A stretch of 64,000 nt of DNA from Cocleimonas flava (GCF_004339015.1 NZ_SMFQ01000005.1:1-64000), one strand, 5' to 3'. Shown: positions 36,416-45,726, counted from the first letter of the stretch. Notes: generated from the letters alone by a model not told the origin. Made by a program: numbers and translations.

Positions 36416-37824
36416 GTGTTTTTCGCCGAATACTGAATACTTCGGTATTTCGGTTATCTCTGGTCTATGCTGTCTTATTCAGTTTGATTGCGGCAGCGGC
36501 ATTACTGTCTGTCTATAAAGTTGCAGAAACGCAAATAGAAGAACAAATTGATCGTCGCCTCACCTTAGAGACCAATATCCTTTTAGAGAACTATAAAAAG
36601 CATGCGGTTAAAGGCCTGCTTGAAGACATCAATATTTACAACAAAAAGGAAGGTCGACCCTTTTATATTTATGCCTTAATCCATGTCAGTAAACTGGATC
36701 TTAAAAAATTCATTCCGGTCAATCAGTATACGGTCACCAAACGTAACAAGACCTTTTCTAGTATTCCGTTAAGCGACATTATCGATTACGTCAATGATCG
36801 CCAAGGTGATGAAACCATCCGTGTCTTATTAACACTACTCCCCGGTGGCTACCAATTATTAGTCGGTGCCGAGCTAGAAGAAACTCAACACTTATTAGAC
36901 CAATTATTCAAAGCGACCCTGATAGCGATCTCTATTATATTCGGTCTATCAATTATTATCGGTGCATTGATGGCACGAAAAGTAGTGAGAGGAATTAATG
37001 CCGTCACCGATACCGCTGATAATATTATTGAAGGCGATCTGTCACATCGCATTCCCGTAACTACCCAAAATAACGAATTCGATCGCTTGAGCCTATCTCT
37101 GAATAGCATGTTAGATCGAAACGAAGATTTGATGCAAAGTATGCAGCAGGTAACCAATAACCTCGCTCATGATTTGCGCAACCCACTCAATCGCATTCGT
37201 CATCGTCTGGAGTCGGCACGCAATAAAAGCATGACTGATAGTGAATTCACAGAATTTAATGAAGACACCATTGGCGATATCGACAACGTCATCTCAACCT
37301 TTAATTCGCTATTAAGTATTGCTCAGATTGAATCCGGTAATTCCCGTAAAAACCGGGAACAGTTTGAATTGAAAACCCTGCTTGATGATCTATCCGAGCT
37401 GTATGAAGTTGTGGCCAGCGAGAAAGGCTTGAAATGGGAATATGAAGCCGAAGACTCACTGACAGTAATGGGGAGTAAACAGCTACTTGCGCAACTCTTT
37501 ACTAACTTGCTGGATAACGCTATCAAGTTTTCACCTGAAAATGGTTTGGTCAGCTTTAAAGCCGTTGCGATAAAAAGCAAGCAGGGAAATAAAATTGAAG
37601 TAACCGTTTCTGATAACGGCCCAGGGATTCCAGCTGAAGAACACGAAAAAGTACTGAAACGTTTTTATCGATTAGACAGCGCAAGAAGCACCGAAGGCAA
37701 TGGACTTGGGCTAAGCCTGGTAAAAGCGGTGACTGATTTACACGGTGCAGAAATACACTTTAAAGACAACCATCCAGGTCTTCGTGTTTCTGTAATATTT
37801 AAGGGCACCTCCTCTATTAATTAG
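36412..37824 (+). CDS. sensor histidine kinase
   Basis: 470 residues, GTG start overlapping the regulator stop. Two membrane helices (about 14-36 and 167-187) flank a periplasmic sensor of about 130 residues. A HAMP domain is at about 188-240. The H-box is NNLAHDLRNPLNRIRHRLE (H253). ATP-binding boxes are N (LFTNLLDNAIKFS), G1 (VSDNGPGIP) and G2 (GNGLGLSLVKAV). It phosphorylates the adjacent regulator. The signal is unknown. Confidence 0.93.
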   Translation: MSVFRRILNTSVFRLSLVYAVLFSLIAAAALLSVYKVAETQIEEQIDRRLTLETNILLENYKKHAVKGLLEDINIYNKKEGRPFYIYALIHVSKLDLKKFIPVNQYTVTKRNKTFSSIPLSDIIDYVNDRQGDETIRVLLTLLPGGYQLLVGAELEETQHLLDQLFKATLIAISIIFGLSIIIGALMARKVVRGINAVTDTADNIIEGDLSHRIPVTTQNNEFDRLSLSLNSMLDRNEDLMQSMQQVTNNLAHDLRNPLNRIRHRLESARNKSMTDSEFTEFNEDTIGDIDNVISTFNSLLSIAQIESGNSRKNREQFELKTLLDDLSELYEVVASEKGLKWEYEAEDSLTVMGSKQLLAQLFTNLLDNAIKFSPENGLVSFKAVAIKSKQGNKIEVTVSDNGPGIPAEEHEKVLKRFYRLDSARSTEGNGLGLSLVKAVTDLHGAEIHFKDNHPGLRVSVIFKGTSSIN

Positions 37825-37938
37825 GTATTTCTTCTGTCAACGCCAAAAAATCAGAATCAAGACGTATTCACACAGAATGCTCATTGCCTTTCAAGTGAAT
37901 ACAACACAAAGTCTGGTTTTTTGGCTAAGACCCGCAGG

Positions 37939-38037
37939 GCAAGGTTATAAGTCATCATCTCCTTTGTTGCACTTATTGGAAAGGGAATAACCATTCCCTG
38001 CAAAGTGCACCTAAGATATGATGACTTATAACCTTGC
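37939..38037. repeat. 99-base compound palindrome
   Basis: A perfect 20-base inverted repeat forms the outer stem (37939-37958 with 38018-38037; arm GCAAGGTTATAAGTCATCAT). Inside, TGCACTT (37968-37974) pairs with AAGTGCA (38003-38009), and GGGAAT-AACC-ATTCCC caps the structure. No T-run follows. It fills the 410-base gap between the kinase and carbonic anhydrase genes together with repeat copy 10. Confidence 0.85.
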
Positions 38038-38100
38038 AGAAGGAACACCTAAATAGTAGAGGTACCCTTAATAGCAAGAAATGAGCTAAACAATAAAGTT

Positions 38101-38130
38101 AGCCACCCCCCTACTTTGAGCGGTTTTTTT
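38101..38130 (+). repeat. C6-T7 dispersed repeat, copy 10
   Basis: AGCCACCCCCCTACTTT, then GAGCGG, then seven T. Little stem potential. Upstream of the carbonic anhydrase gene, same strand. Confidence 0.88.
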
Positions 38131-38234
38131 ACTTTAAAATAATAAAACCATGCCTTTGGGTTCGTTGTCGCTAAACGCCAAAATTGGCTCGGCTACGCCT
38201 CGGATCAAACACTTTTGAAGGAATAATAAAAATT

Positions 38235-38786
38235 ATGACTATTAGAAAATTTGAAGCTCACCTACCCAATGTACATTCAACAGCCTACGTTGACGAAACT
38301 GCACTAGTGAGTGGCGAAGTAGAAATCGGAGAGGATAGTTCTGTATGGCCAATGGCAGTAGTTCGTGGCGATGTTAACTATATTAAAATTGGTAAACGCA
38401 CAAACATTCAAGATGCATCTGTATTGCATGTTACACACGCTCCCAACGAACATAGCGAAAAGATTGGCGCTGCCCAAACCGGTTATGCGTTGATCATTGG
38501 AGATGATGTAACCATCGGCCACAAAGCACTTTTACACGCCTGTGAAATCAAAGACCGTGTACTTGTTGGAATGGGCGCTATTGTTATGGATGGCACCGTG
38601 GTTGAAGAAGACACCATGATCGCCGCAGGTAGCGTGGTACCACCAAGAAAAACACTAGAAAGTGGTTATCTCTGGGTCGGAAACCCTGCCAGAAAAGTGC
38701 GCGAACTCACTGATAAAGAGAAAAAGTATTTACCGTATTCTGCAGAGCATTATGTGCGTTTGAAAACACGTACTGAAAATGGCTAA
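38235..38786 (+). CDS. gamma-class carbonic anhydrase family protein (YrdA-like)
   Basis: 183 residues folding as a left-handed beta helix of hexapeptide repeats (VSGEVEIGEDSSVWPMAVVRG). Metal-binding histidines are in LHVTHAP and TIGHKALLHAC; Arg and Asp of VVRGDVN are conserved. The ATG at 38235 is preferred (GAAGGAA upstream) over a start 17 codons earlier. Family members bind zinc or iron; many lack measured carbonic anhydrase activity. Confidence 0.9.
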   Translation: MTIRKFEAHLPNVHSTAYVDETALVSGEVEIGEDSSVWPMAVVRGDVNYIKIGKRTNIQDASVLHVTHAPNEHSEKIGAAQTGYALIIGDDVTIGHKALLHACEIKDRVLVGMGAIVMDGTVVEEDTMIAAGSVVPPRKTLESGYLWVGNPARKVRELTDKEKKYLPYSAEHYVRLKTRTENG

Positions 38787-38828
38787 TGTCACTTCATAAA
38801 TTGTTTATGCAAGAATTATAAAATATCT

Positions 38829-39980
38829 TTAATTTTGCTTTCTCTCACTAAGCCCTGTGAGCACAGGAATAATTAACATGGTAATTGAAAGTAAAATCAT
38901 CACATTCCAGCCGCCCTGCTTGTAAGCAAAGCCTGCCGCGGTAATTCCTAGACCACCACCGATATAATAGAACAAGACATAGAGCGCATTAGCTCTGCCA
39001 TGACCGCTGGTTAATTTTTTATTCAATGCGCCAACAGCAGCTGCGTGTACCATAAAAAATCCCATGCATACGCCGATTAAACCTATGACTATCGCAACCA
39101 CCGATTGCATTAAAATAACCAAAAGGGAAACTGCTAGAATCCCAGATCCTAACAACAGCGTGTTGCCGCTACCAAAACGATTACTCAGCCTGCCCGCGGT
39201 AGGCCCCATGAATATCCCTGTGATATAAACCAAAAACACCAACGTGATGGATTCGGTCGAGAAGTTAAAAGGGGCTCCCTCAAGCCTAAATGGCAAATAA
39301 TTAAAGACCGATGAGAACACAGAAAAACTGCCGAGCGCGCACAAGAAGATCAGAAATAATTCTTTTCTCTTTAATAGCGAAACAAAACTCACCGGTGTTT
39401 TGTTAACACTCAGGTCTTTCGCAGGTTTTGGCAACCATTTCACCGCCATAAATGTCGCGATCAAAATAAACACAGACGCGGTAATAAAGGCATAACGCCA
39501 ATGCAATGGCGGATGTATCCAACCACCTAATAAACGCCCTCCAAGGCCGCCCAGGACGGTTGCAGAGACGTAAGACCCCATCACGACACTGAGACTGGCG
39601 AGCGGTATGGTTTTGGCCAGATAAGCAGCCAGACAGGTGGTGAGCGCGGGTATGAATAAGCCTTGTACGAAACGGGCGGCAATCAACACCCAGAAATTAT
39701 CGGTTAATGCACAAACCAACCCTGCGGCTGCCACCATGGTGCCGCCAACTAATACAATCGGCTGAATATCATAACGATCAATCAGCATGCCAAACGGCAA
39801 ATTAGACAAGGCAATGCCCAGTATTACGCCGGAGATAGAAAAAGACACCATAACCAGATCTACCGCAAACTCATCCTGTAAAACAGGTAATACAGGTTGC
39901 GTTATGTATACATTGGTAAAAGAGGCAGATACCAGAGCAAACACAATGAGTTTTATTCGAAAATATGCCGTGTCAGTCAT
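38829..39980 (-). CDS. MFS transporter (YnfM-like)
   Basis: 383 residues with about 12 membrane helices. The MFS motif A-like loop between helices 2 and 3 reads PFGMLIDRYDIQP, and motif C-like glycines occur in helix 5. The start FTNVYITQPVLPVLQDEF resembles YnfM-type drug or metabolite exporters. Substrate unknown. It converges on the carbonic anhydrase gene. Confidence 0.85.
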   Translation of the reverse strand: MTDTAYFRIKLIVFALVSASFTNVYITQPVLPVLQDEFAVDLVMVSFSISGVILGIALSNLPFGMLIDRYDIQPIVLVGGTMVAAAGLVCALTDNFWVLIAARFVQGLFIPALTTCLAAYLAKTIPLASLSVVMGSYVSATVLGGLGGRLLGGWIHPPLHWRYAFITASVFILIATFMAVKWLPKPAKDLSVNKTPVSFVSLLKRKELFLIFLCALGSFSVFSSVFNYLPFRLEGAPFNFSTESITLVFLVYITGIFMGPTAGRLSNRFGSGNTLLLGSGILAVSLLVILMQSVVAIVIGLIGVCMGFFMVHAAAVGALNKKLTSGHGRANALYVLFYYIGGGLGITAAGFAYKQGGWNVMILLSITMLIIPVLTGLSERKQN

Positions 39981-40154
39981 GATGGATTCTTTAAACAGAT
40001 AAGAAAAAAATATGAAATAAAAAGCGAAACAAAAAAGTAGAGGACGAAAATTATAGGAGAATATCGATGGTAAAGTGAATGAAAAAAAATCACATCAACC
40101 CCAAATAAAGTTCACCTAAAAGTAACAAGTAATAAAAACCTGAATACCAATGAC

Positions 40155-40511
40155 TTAAGGCTCTTCTTCCGCAGGTTTGGTCAGCGCCAATTCAATTGCC
40201 TCTATCAACTTTCTCGTTATTGCCTCAGCATGAAGCTCACAATGAAATTCACCATCGTTATACAAATACATACTGGGTAAATGGAATACACCAAATTCAT
40301 TCACTAAAGCCGCGGCTTTATCTGCTTTTATCTCAAATGCAGCAAAGTCGTGAAAATGATCTACAAATTTTTTAAATTCTGTATTTAACAACGACTTTAA
40401 ATGATGGCACGACGCACAATGCGGGCCTGAGAAAAAAACCAATGCGATTCCATCCAGATCGGATAAAACTTCGTGGATAGTAAACTCATCTAATTCAGCA
40501 ACTTTATTCAT
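40155..40511 (-). CDS. thioredoxin-like protein with CASC active site
   Basis: 118 residues with a thioredoxin fold. The redox motif is C32-A-S-C35 (GPHCASCHHLKS), and the cis-Pro loop is FGVFHLPSMYLY. There is no signal peptide, so it is cytoplasmic. The CASC motif is not the CGPC of housekeeping thioredoxin, so partners probably differ. Monocistronic. Confidence 0.82.
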   Translation of the reverse strand: MNKVAELDEFTIHEVLSDLDGIALVFFSGPHCASCHHLKSLLNTEFKKFVDHFHDFAAFEIKADKAAALVNEFGVFHLPSMYLYNDGEFHCELHAEAITRKLIEAIELALTKPAEEEP

Positions 40512-40548
40512 TATTGGATTAAAACACGCATTGTAAAAATCTTATATA

Positions 40549-40576
40549 TCACCCCCCTACTTTCAGGCGTTTTTTT
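40549..40576 (+). repeat. C6-T7 dispersed repeat, copy 11
   Basis: ATCACCCCCCTACTTT, then CAGGCG, then seven T. In a divergent spacer, 38 bases from the thioredoxin-like gene start. No stem. Confidence 0.88.
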
Positions 40577-40871
40577 ATTTCAAATTATTACAAAGTAATC
40601 CGTAACCACCTTTTTTGTTATCGATTCTATGTCGTTGTGTTTCACGCTTGTTAATTCATGTACATATCGAAACAGAAAAAGGTTCATAAATTATTGATAA
40701 ATATATCAATTGTAAAGTTTCGTAAAGATGCTTTAATTTGGACATTCAACTGTTATTGTCGATGAGTAAGCTTTTTACACTACTGGAATCTGTTCGCAGG
40801 TATTGACCGTAAGTAGTATTCATACAGGTTAATTTAATCCACAAAGGATTTGATTTACACAAGGAAACATT
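40577..40871. other. leader region of the first glycine-zipper lipoprotein gene
   Basis: AT-rich spacer. Apart from a good ribosome binding site (AAGGAAA before the ATG) no structure was recognised. Confidence 0.5.
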
Positions 40872-41474
40872 ATGAAAAAACAAACCATACTTCTATCATG
40901 CTTTACCGCAGGCGCTCTTTTATTATCGGGTTGCTCTACTAATGCGCAGACAGGTGCGCTAGTTGGCTCTCTAGTAGGTGCAGGAATAGGCAAATCAACT
41001 TCCAACCATCGCGATAAACGTGCAGTCATAGGTGGTGTTCTGGGGGGAATTGTTGGATCAGCCATTGGCGCAGAGAAAGATAGAGCTAACTATAACCGTG
41101 CTGTGAGCAATCAACAAAGTTACTCATCAGACTATAGCTACAATCCGAACGGTACGGCGAGCAAGACAGTGACACAACACCCTTCTGTGACACACAAGCA
41201 TGGCAACACAACACATACTCATCCTGGTGGTGCAGGTAATCATCAGCATAACTACAATCAGCAAACGACTCAAACGCAACAACAGGTTGTAGTCGCAGAA
41301 CCTGAGGTTGTCTATGTCGAAAGAGCACCTGCATATTATTACCCACCGGTAACCACATCTATCGTGTTAGGTGCAGGTTACTATGGTGGTTACCGTCATC
41401 GTTACAATAAACGCAACTACAGAAACAATCGCCACAGACATCACAACCGTGTTCGTCATCCAAGACGTCACTAA
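40872..41474 (+). CDS. glycine-zipper lipoprotein with His-rich tail
   Basis: 200 residues. The lipoprotein signal peptide ends in LLLSGC (lipid Cys 21). A glycine-zipper segment follows (GALVGSLVGAGIGKSTSN, then AVIGGVLGGIVGSAIGAE), as in Rick_17kDa/YMGG-type outer-membrane lipoproteins. The middle and C-terminal parts are rich in His, Asn, Gln and Tyr (TQHPSVTHKHGNTTHTH, RHHNRVRHPRRH), which could bind metal. It is a tandem paralogue of the gene at 41798, nearly identical over the first 65 residues. Confidence 0.85.
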   Translation: MKKQTILLSCFTAGALLLSGCSTNAQTGALVGSLVGAGIGKSTSNHRDKRAVIGGVLGGIVGSAIGAEKDRANYNRAVSNQQSYSSDYSYNPNGTASKTVTQHPSVTHKHGNTTHTHPGGAGNHQHNYNQQTTQTQQQVVVAEPEVVYVERAPAYYYPPVTTSIVLGAGYYGGYRHRYNKRNYRNNRHRHHNRVRHPRRH

Positions 41475-41493
41475 AACGTGATAAGTTAAACAA

Positions 41494-41527
41494 TAAAAAA
41501 AGGGGCGCATTATGTGCTCCTTTTTTT
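41494..41527 (+). terminator. intrinsic terminator of the first glycine-zipper gene
   Basis: GGGGCGCA / TGTGCTCC stem with a 3-base loop, preceded by seven A and followed by seven T, 20 bases after the stop codon. Confidence 0.88.
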
Positions 41528-41797
41528 ATTTTCATCCACAAATTCCCGAAGAAAAAACCTTCTAAGACACTGAAATAATAACCAATTGTAATATTAGGTA
41601 AAGATATTAGCGCTTTCTTTTTCTGGTGCTATATTGAGAGTGTAATAAGAGCTAAAAGTTACTGATTGAACTCGCTTGATGCAGTTCCTAATAGATAATT
41701 TATTGGAAAGTTTGTGGGTTTTTATCGCTCTAAACTTCAGATGTAAACGTAGTTATATACTAACCATTCAAGTGCTTCATACACTCAAGGATTTATG
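41528..41797. other. spacer between the paralogous lipoprotein genes
   Basis: AT-rich and without recognised features beyond a CAAGGA ribosome binding site. The terminator upstream implies that the second gene has its own promoter. Confidence 0.5.
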
Positions 41798-42223
41798 ATG
41801 AAAAAACAAACTCTATATTTATCACTCGTTTTAGCAGGAACTGTATTTTTAAGTGCTTGTTCTACGAATGCCCAAACTGGCGCTTTAGTTGGTTCTTTAG
41901 TCGGTGCTGGCATTGGCAAATCAACCTCAAACCATCATGACAAACGCGCTGTAATTGGTGGTGTATTAGGTGGTATCGTTGGTTCCGCAGTGGGTGCTGA
42001 ACAAGATCGTGTCAACGCTTATAATAATTCAACGCAAAATGGTGCGGTTTATTCGGCTCCCGTACAACAACCACGTCAGGTGATTGTAAATCGTCAACCT
42101 GAATACGTGTATGTGGACCCTTACTATCCAATCAGCCCAACCATTATTATTAGCGGCAGGTATTATCACAGACCGATGCATGACAGACGTCACCACCGTG
42201 TGCGTTATACGCGTCGCTACTAA
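41798..42223 (+). CDS. glycine-zipper lipoprotein, second copy
   Basis: 141 residues. The lipobox is FLSAC, followed by a glycine zipper almost identical to that of the upstream paralogue (SLVGAGIGKSTSNHHDKRAV, then GGIVGSAVGAE). The tail is shorter and unrelated (PVQQPRQVIVNRQPEYVYV) but again ends basic and His-rich (RRHHRVRYTRRY). It is probably an outer-membrane lipoprotein. The two genes arose by tandem duplication and kept the membrane part while the tails diverged. The second of two adjacent ATG codons is used here. Confidence 0.85.
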   Translation: MKKQTLYLSLVLAGTVFLSACSTNAQTGALVGSLVGAGIGKSTSNHHDKRAVIGGVLGGIVGSAVGAEQDRVNAYNNSTQNGAVYSAPVQQPRQVIVNRQPEYVYVDPYYPISPTIIISGRYYHRPMHDRRHHRVRYTRRY

Positions 42224-42291
42224 TAACTCAGTACGTGATTTGAAGATATTGCTTATAAAGAACCAACTTCGAACTCATTAGCTGGATGTAC

Positions 42292-42346
42292 AAGCCAGAC
42301 TTAATGCAAAGTGCTAATAGCACGTGTATTAGGTTTGGCTTTTTTG
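42292..42346 (+). terminator. intrinsic terminator of the second glycine-zipper gene
   Basis: Long stem AAGCCA-GACTTAAT with ATTAGGTTTGGCTT, capped by a GTGCT-AAT-AGCAC hairpin, followed by six T. Confidence 0.88.
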
Positions 42347-42390
42347 TTTCAAAGTAGTATTTGAGGCATTGTTAACCCTTAATAATGATT

Positions 42391-42419
42391 AAGTCACCCC
42401 CCTACTTTAAGTGACTTTT
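42391..42419 (+). repeat. C6-T7 dispersed repeat, copy 12
   Basis: AAGTCACCCCCCTACTTT, then AAGTGAC, then four T. AAGTCAC/GTGACTT forms a 7-base stem, the best terminator-like copy. It lies between convergent genes, after a separate terminator. Confidence 0.88.
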
Positions 42420-42526
42420 CATTTTGCTGTATGAAATGACTATAGGAACTTATGCTTTGCGGAATGATATTACGTTTTTGTTTTTTAAAAACGTAAATAG
42501 AATTTATGCAGAGCTAAGGGATTTTT

Positions 42527-43684
42527 TTAAGATCGAAATTGCAATACTTTCTGCACCAGCAAACCTGCAATCAATCCCCAAAACGTTGCACCAATCCCAA
42601 AGAAAACAACACCAGATACTGTTACTAGAAAAGTAACGAGAGCAGCTTCTCTGTATGTAGGCTTATCCAAAGCAACCGCAAGACTATTACCTAATGTACC
42701 GATTAAGGCTAAACCCGCCAACGGTAGAATCAACGCTTTAGGACTCATCGAAAATAGCGCCACAACGGTTGCACCAAACAAAGCTGCGATAAAATAAAAC
42801 ACACCCGCGCTCACCGCCGCCAAATAACGTGTTTCACGATTAGGGTCTGCATCTTTTTCCATACAAATCGCTGCGGTTATAGCTGCCAGATTAAAGGCAA
42901 ACCCACCAAATGGTGCGAGCAGCATAGTGGTAATGCCCGTAGTGGTAATAATCGGAGACAAAGGGGGTCTATATCCCGCCGTATGCATGGTCGCGATACC
43001 CGGCATATTTTGTGAAGACATGGTTACAATAAACAACGGAATGCCAATACTAATCAATGATGTCATTGAAAATGTAGGCATGGTGAAAACAAAGGATGCT
43101 ATCTCAAAATCCAGCTGTTTGGTTTCAAACAAACCCATGCTCCAGGCGGCAACCCCACCAACAACCAACACTAATGGAATTGCATAGAGAGGAAATAGTC
43201 GCTTACCCAATAGATAAGTCACACACATCAACGCAACTAAAGCGAATTCTTGTTGTAGGTATGTAAAGATTTCCAGACAGAAAGGCATCAGCACACCTGC
43301 TAACATGGCAGCAGCAATGGGCGGAGGTATAAGTTTACTCAAACGATCTAAACTGCCTGTGATTCCACTTAAGGTTATCAATAACCCACTAAAAATAAAG
43401 GCACCTACCGCCTCATTCATAGGCACATCTACCAGCGCGGTAGCAAGCATGGCAGCACCGGGGGTCGACCATGCAGTCAAAATAGGCGTCTTATAATAAA
43501 ATGATAAGCCGATGCACGTTGCCGCCATCCCCAAACCAAGCGCTAATAACCATGAATTGATTAACGCCTGATCAGCCCCCGCAGCATTCGCCGCTTGAAA
43601 AACGATCGCCACCGAACTGGTGTAGCCAACTAACACGGCAATGAAACCAGAACTAATATGACTGATTTTTAAGGGAAACCTCAT
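42527..43684 (-). CDS. benE: BenE-family benzoate/H+ symporter
   Basis: 385 residues, about 12 helices. Family segments are SGFIAVLVGYTSSVAIVFQA at the start, then AWSTPGAAMLAT and FVVTMSSQNMPG-like LFIVTMSSQNMPGIAT, and APFGGFAFNLAAITAAICM. BenE relatives import benzoate or similar aromatics with protons. No benzoate degradation genes are in the window, so the true substrate is open. It is divergent from an XRE-cupin regulator with a compound palindromic operator between them. Confidence 0.88.
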   Translation of the reverse strand: MRFPLKISHISSGFIAVLVGYTSSVAIVFQAANAAGADQALINSWLLALGLGMAATCIGLSFYYKTPILTAWSTPGAAMLATALVDVPMNEAVGAFIFSGLLITLSGITGSLDRLSKLIPPPIAAAMLAGVLMPFCLEIFTYLQQEFALVALMCVTYLLGKRLFPLYAIPLVLVVGGVAAWSMGLFETKQLDFEIASFVFTMPTFSMTSLISIGIPLFIVTMSSQNMPGIATMHTAGYRPPLSPIITTTGITTMLLAPFGGFAFNLAAITAAICMEKDADPNRETRYLAAVSAGVFYFIAALFGATVVALFSMSPKALILPLAGLALIGTLGNSLAVALDKPTYREAALVTFLVTVSGVVFFGIGATFWGLIAGLLVQKVLQFRS

Positions 43685-43696
43685 TTTTCACAGACT

Positions 43697-43756
43697 CCTA
43701 TGATAACATGTGCGCTATAGCGTACACTTATCATAGGCTCGACCGTTATAGCGCAC
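43697..43756. promoter_or_regulatory. compound palindromic operator between benE and its regulator
   Basis: CCTATGATAA (43697-43706) and TTATCATAGG (43728-43737) enclose GTGCGCTATAGCGTAC, itself a near-perfect palindrome around CGCTATAGCG. A second element, CGTTATAGCGCAC (43744-43756), is an inverted copy of GTGCGCTATAGCG (43710-43722). This gives at least two binding sites in a 99-base divergent spacer. Confidence 0.8.
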
Positions 43757-43783
43757 AAGCATTTTGTTTACGAATACATTACT

Positions 43784-44335
43784 ATGATCAAATATGAGAT
43801 CGGCCATCAATTAAAACAAATTCGCAATGATGCTGGCTGGAGTCTATCCAGAGCAGCGAATGAAACGGGCGTGAGCAAGGCGATGCTCGGCCAGATAGAA
43901 CGAAATGAATCTAGTCCCACTATCTCAACGTTATGGAAAATTGCAACGGGCTTTCATAAGCCGCTGTCGGTCTTTGTTAATGATGCCTTGATCACCGAAG
44001 ATGATGAAAGTGTACGCAGTACCCATATCAGTTTTACCCACCACAAGCACGACCTGAAAGCCAGAATTCTGTTCCCTTTTGACCCTAGATTTGGCTTTGA
44101 GCTATTTTCAATAAAACTAGATCCTGATCAAACGCATATCTCTGAACCTCATGACAAGGGAGTTATTGAACATATCACTGTCATCAAAGGAAATATGGAA
44201 GTGAAACTCAATGGTGAGTGGAAAAAACTAGCAGAAGGAGATGTACTTCGTTTTAAAGCAGATCAACCACATGAATATCGAAATACTGATAAAGACACCA
44301 CAACCGAATTTCATAACCTGATTTTCTATACATAA
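43784..44335 (+). CDS. XRE-family regulator with cupin sensor domain
   Basis: 183 residues. The N-terminal helix-turn-helix (about 5-60) reads LKQIRNDAGWSLSRAANETG, then KAMLGQIERNESSPTISTLW. A C-terminal cupin_2 domain (about 110-180) carries EHITVIKGNMEVKLNGEW and DQPHEYRNTD. Such proteins, like PuuR and SutR, sense a small ligand with the cupin. Divergence from benE and the palindromes between them suggest control of benE and of itself. Confidence 0.92.
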   Translation: MIKYEIGHQLKQIRNDAGWSLSRAANETGVSKAMLGQIERNESSPTISTLWKIATGFHKPLSVFVNDALITEDDESVRSTHISFTHHKHDLKARILFPFDPRFGFELFSIKLDPDQTHISEPHDKGVIEHITVIKGNMEVKLNGEWKKLAEGDVLRFKADQPHEYRNTDKDTTTEFHNLIFYT

Positions 44336-44425
44336 GCACTGATGAATTTATTGCTCAGATAGCTATATCTAGTAGTTATTTAGCCCATTTAACCATGTTG
44401 TAGCCAGATTCATACATATTCAAAA

Positions 44426-45721
44426 CTATGCTGAAAACTGTTTAAACTTACGTCCCAAATATATCCCACAAGCAGCCCATATCATTGCAATAACGGCGCC
44501 CACGCCAGCCACAGCTGCAAGACTTAATCCCAAGCCTTGAGTCAATGCGGTAAAGGCCCATGCATTCAACATATCGCCACCGCGGTATATAATAATATCA
44601 ATCACAGGTTTGGTTTTAAATCGGACCTGTCTGCTCACTACCGTAAACAACATTTCCCGCGCTGGGCGTGTCACTGCGTAATTGCCTGCTCTGCGGATAA
44701 CCTGCACCGCAATCACCACACCGACAATAGGCGCGAAAGCCAGTAACAACATACCCGCAGCAATCAATACCGGCACAGAAGCCAGGGTGAAAGAAAGCCC
44801 AAATCGTTTTGCCATACGACCTGTCGCAAAAACAGCGACGAACACCGTCAAAGTATTAACCACTAAATCCATACTCGACCAGATTTGTGTGCGTGTCTCA
44901 CGATCATAATCAGCGAGTAAATTTTTCAATTCAAAATACACGAACGAACTGATGGATGTATATAGCAGGATAAATACGGCGATCATGATTAAGTAAGGAC
45001 TTTTCAGGAAGTCATTAATACCCGAAAACAGCTTCCCACCGATAATATCTACATCATTACTCGAACTATCATGGCTATCAATTTCAAGGTCGCTTAGTTT
45101 GAGCTTTTGTAACCAGATACTTAGTGGAATAGTCAATATCAGCAACGCGCTAGCAATCAGCAATAAATTATCTGTACCAATATTAGTCGCTAGAAAAGCG
45201 GGAATACTTGGGCCGATAATGGCCCCTACACTTGCCCCTGCGCCGATAAAACCAAATAAACGCGTTGCCTGAGGTCGTGTGAAAATATCCGACATCAAAC
45301 TCCAAAACACGGAGATATGAAATAAGCTGAACACACTAATCCACACATAGAAGGATTTATCCAGCAATACGATTCCAGTCGCTAATTGAGTGCCCAGATA
45401 AAACAGCAGAAAACTGAAGGCAAAGAAAGCATACACATAGGGAACGAGTTGTTTGTAGCGTACTCGACTTATCAAACTACTGTATAAAGAGACCGTGATA
45501 ATGCTAAAGAAAAAAGTCAGCGTCCATAAAAAGCTAACCTCTACATCAGTCCAGTCACTCGCCATCGCATCGCGCACCGGACGCAGAATGTAATACCCCG
45601 CCATCAGGATAAAAACCAGCAAAAACGAAGCTAATGTTATTCTGATTTCATGCGGTTTAATGTCGCTCGCGAAATTTAAAAGCCGCTGAATCGGATGTGA
45701 CTCTTTTGCACCATCACTCAT
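44426..45721 (-). CDS. ATP/ADP-translocase-like (TLC/MFS) transporter
   Basis: 431 residues, 11-12 helices. The start GYYILRPVRDAMASDWTDVE and LQ-like segments LFWTLTFFFSI, SRVRYKQLVPYVYAFFAFSF and DIFTRPQATRLFGFIGAGAS fit the NTP/NDP-exchange (TLC) branch seen in many free-living bacteria as well as in obligate intracellular ones. It is uncertain whether it moves nucleotides. Only 5 bases separate it from the aldo/keto reductase gene upstream, so the two probably share a transcript. Confidence 0.7.
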   Translation of the reverse strand: MSDGAKESHPIQRLLNFASDIKPHEIRITLASFLLVFILMAGYYILRPVRDAMASDWTDVEVSFLWTLTFFFSIITVSLYSSLISRVRYKQLVPYVYAFFAFSFLLFYLGTQLATGIVLLDKSFYVWISVFSLFHISVFWSLMSDIFTRPQATRLFGFIGAGASVGAIIGPSIPAFLATNIGTDNLLLIASALLILTIPLSIWLQKLKLSDLEIDSHDSSSNDVDIIGGKLFSGINDFLKSPYLIMIAVFILLYTSISSFVYFELKNLLADYDRETRTQIWSSMDLVVNTLTVFVAVFATGRMAKRFGLSFTLASVPVLIAAGMLLLAFAPIVGVVIAVQVIRRAGNYAVTRPAREMLFTVVSRQVRFKTKPVIDIIIYRGGDMLNAWAFTALTQGLGLSLAAVAGVGAVIAMIWAACGIYLGRKFKQFSA

Positions 45722-45726
45722 AGCAG

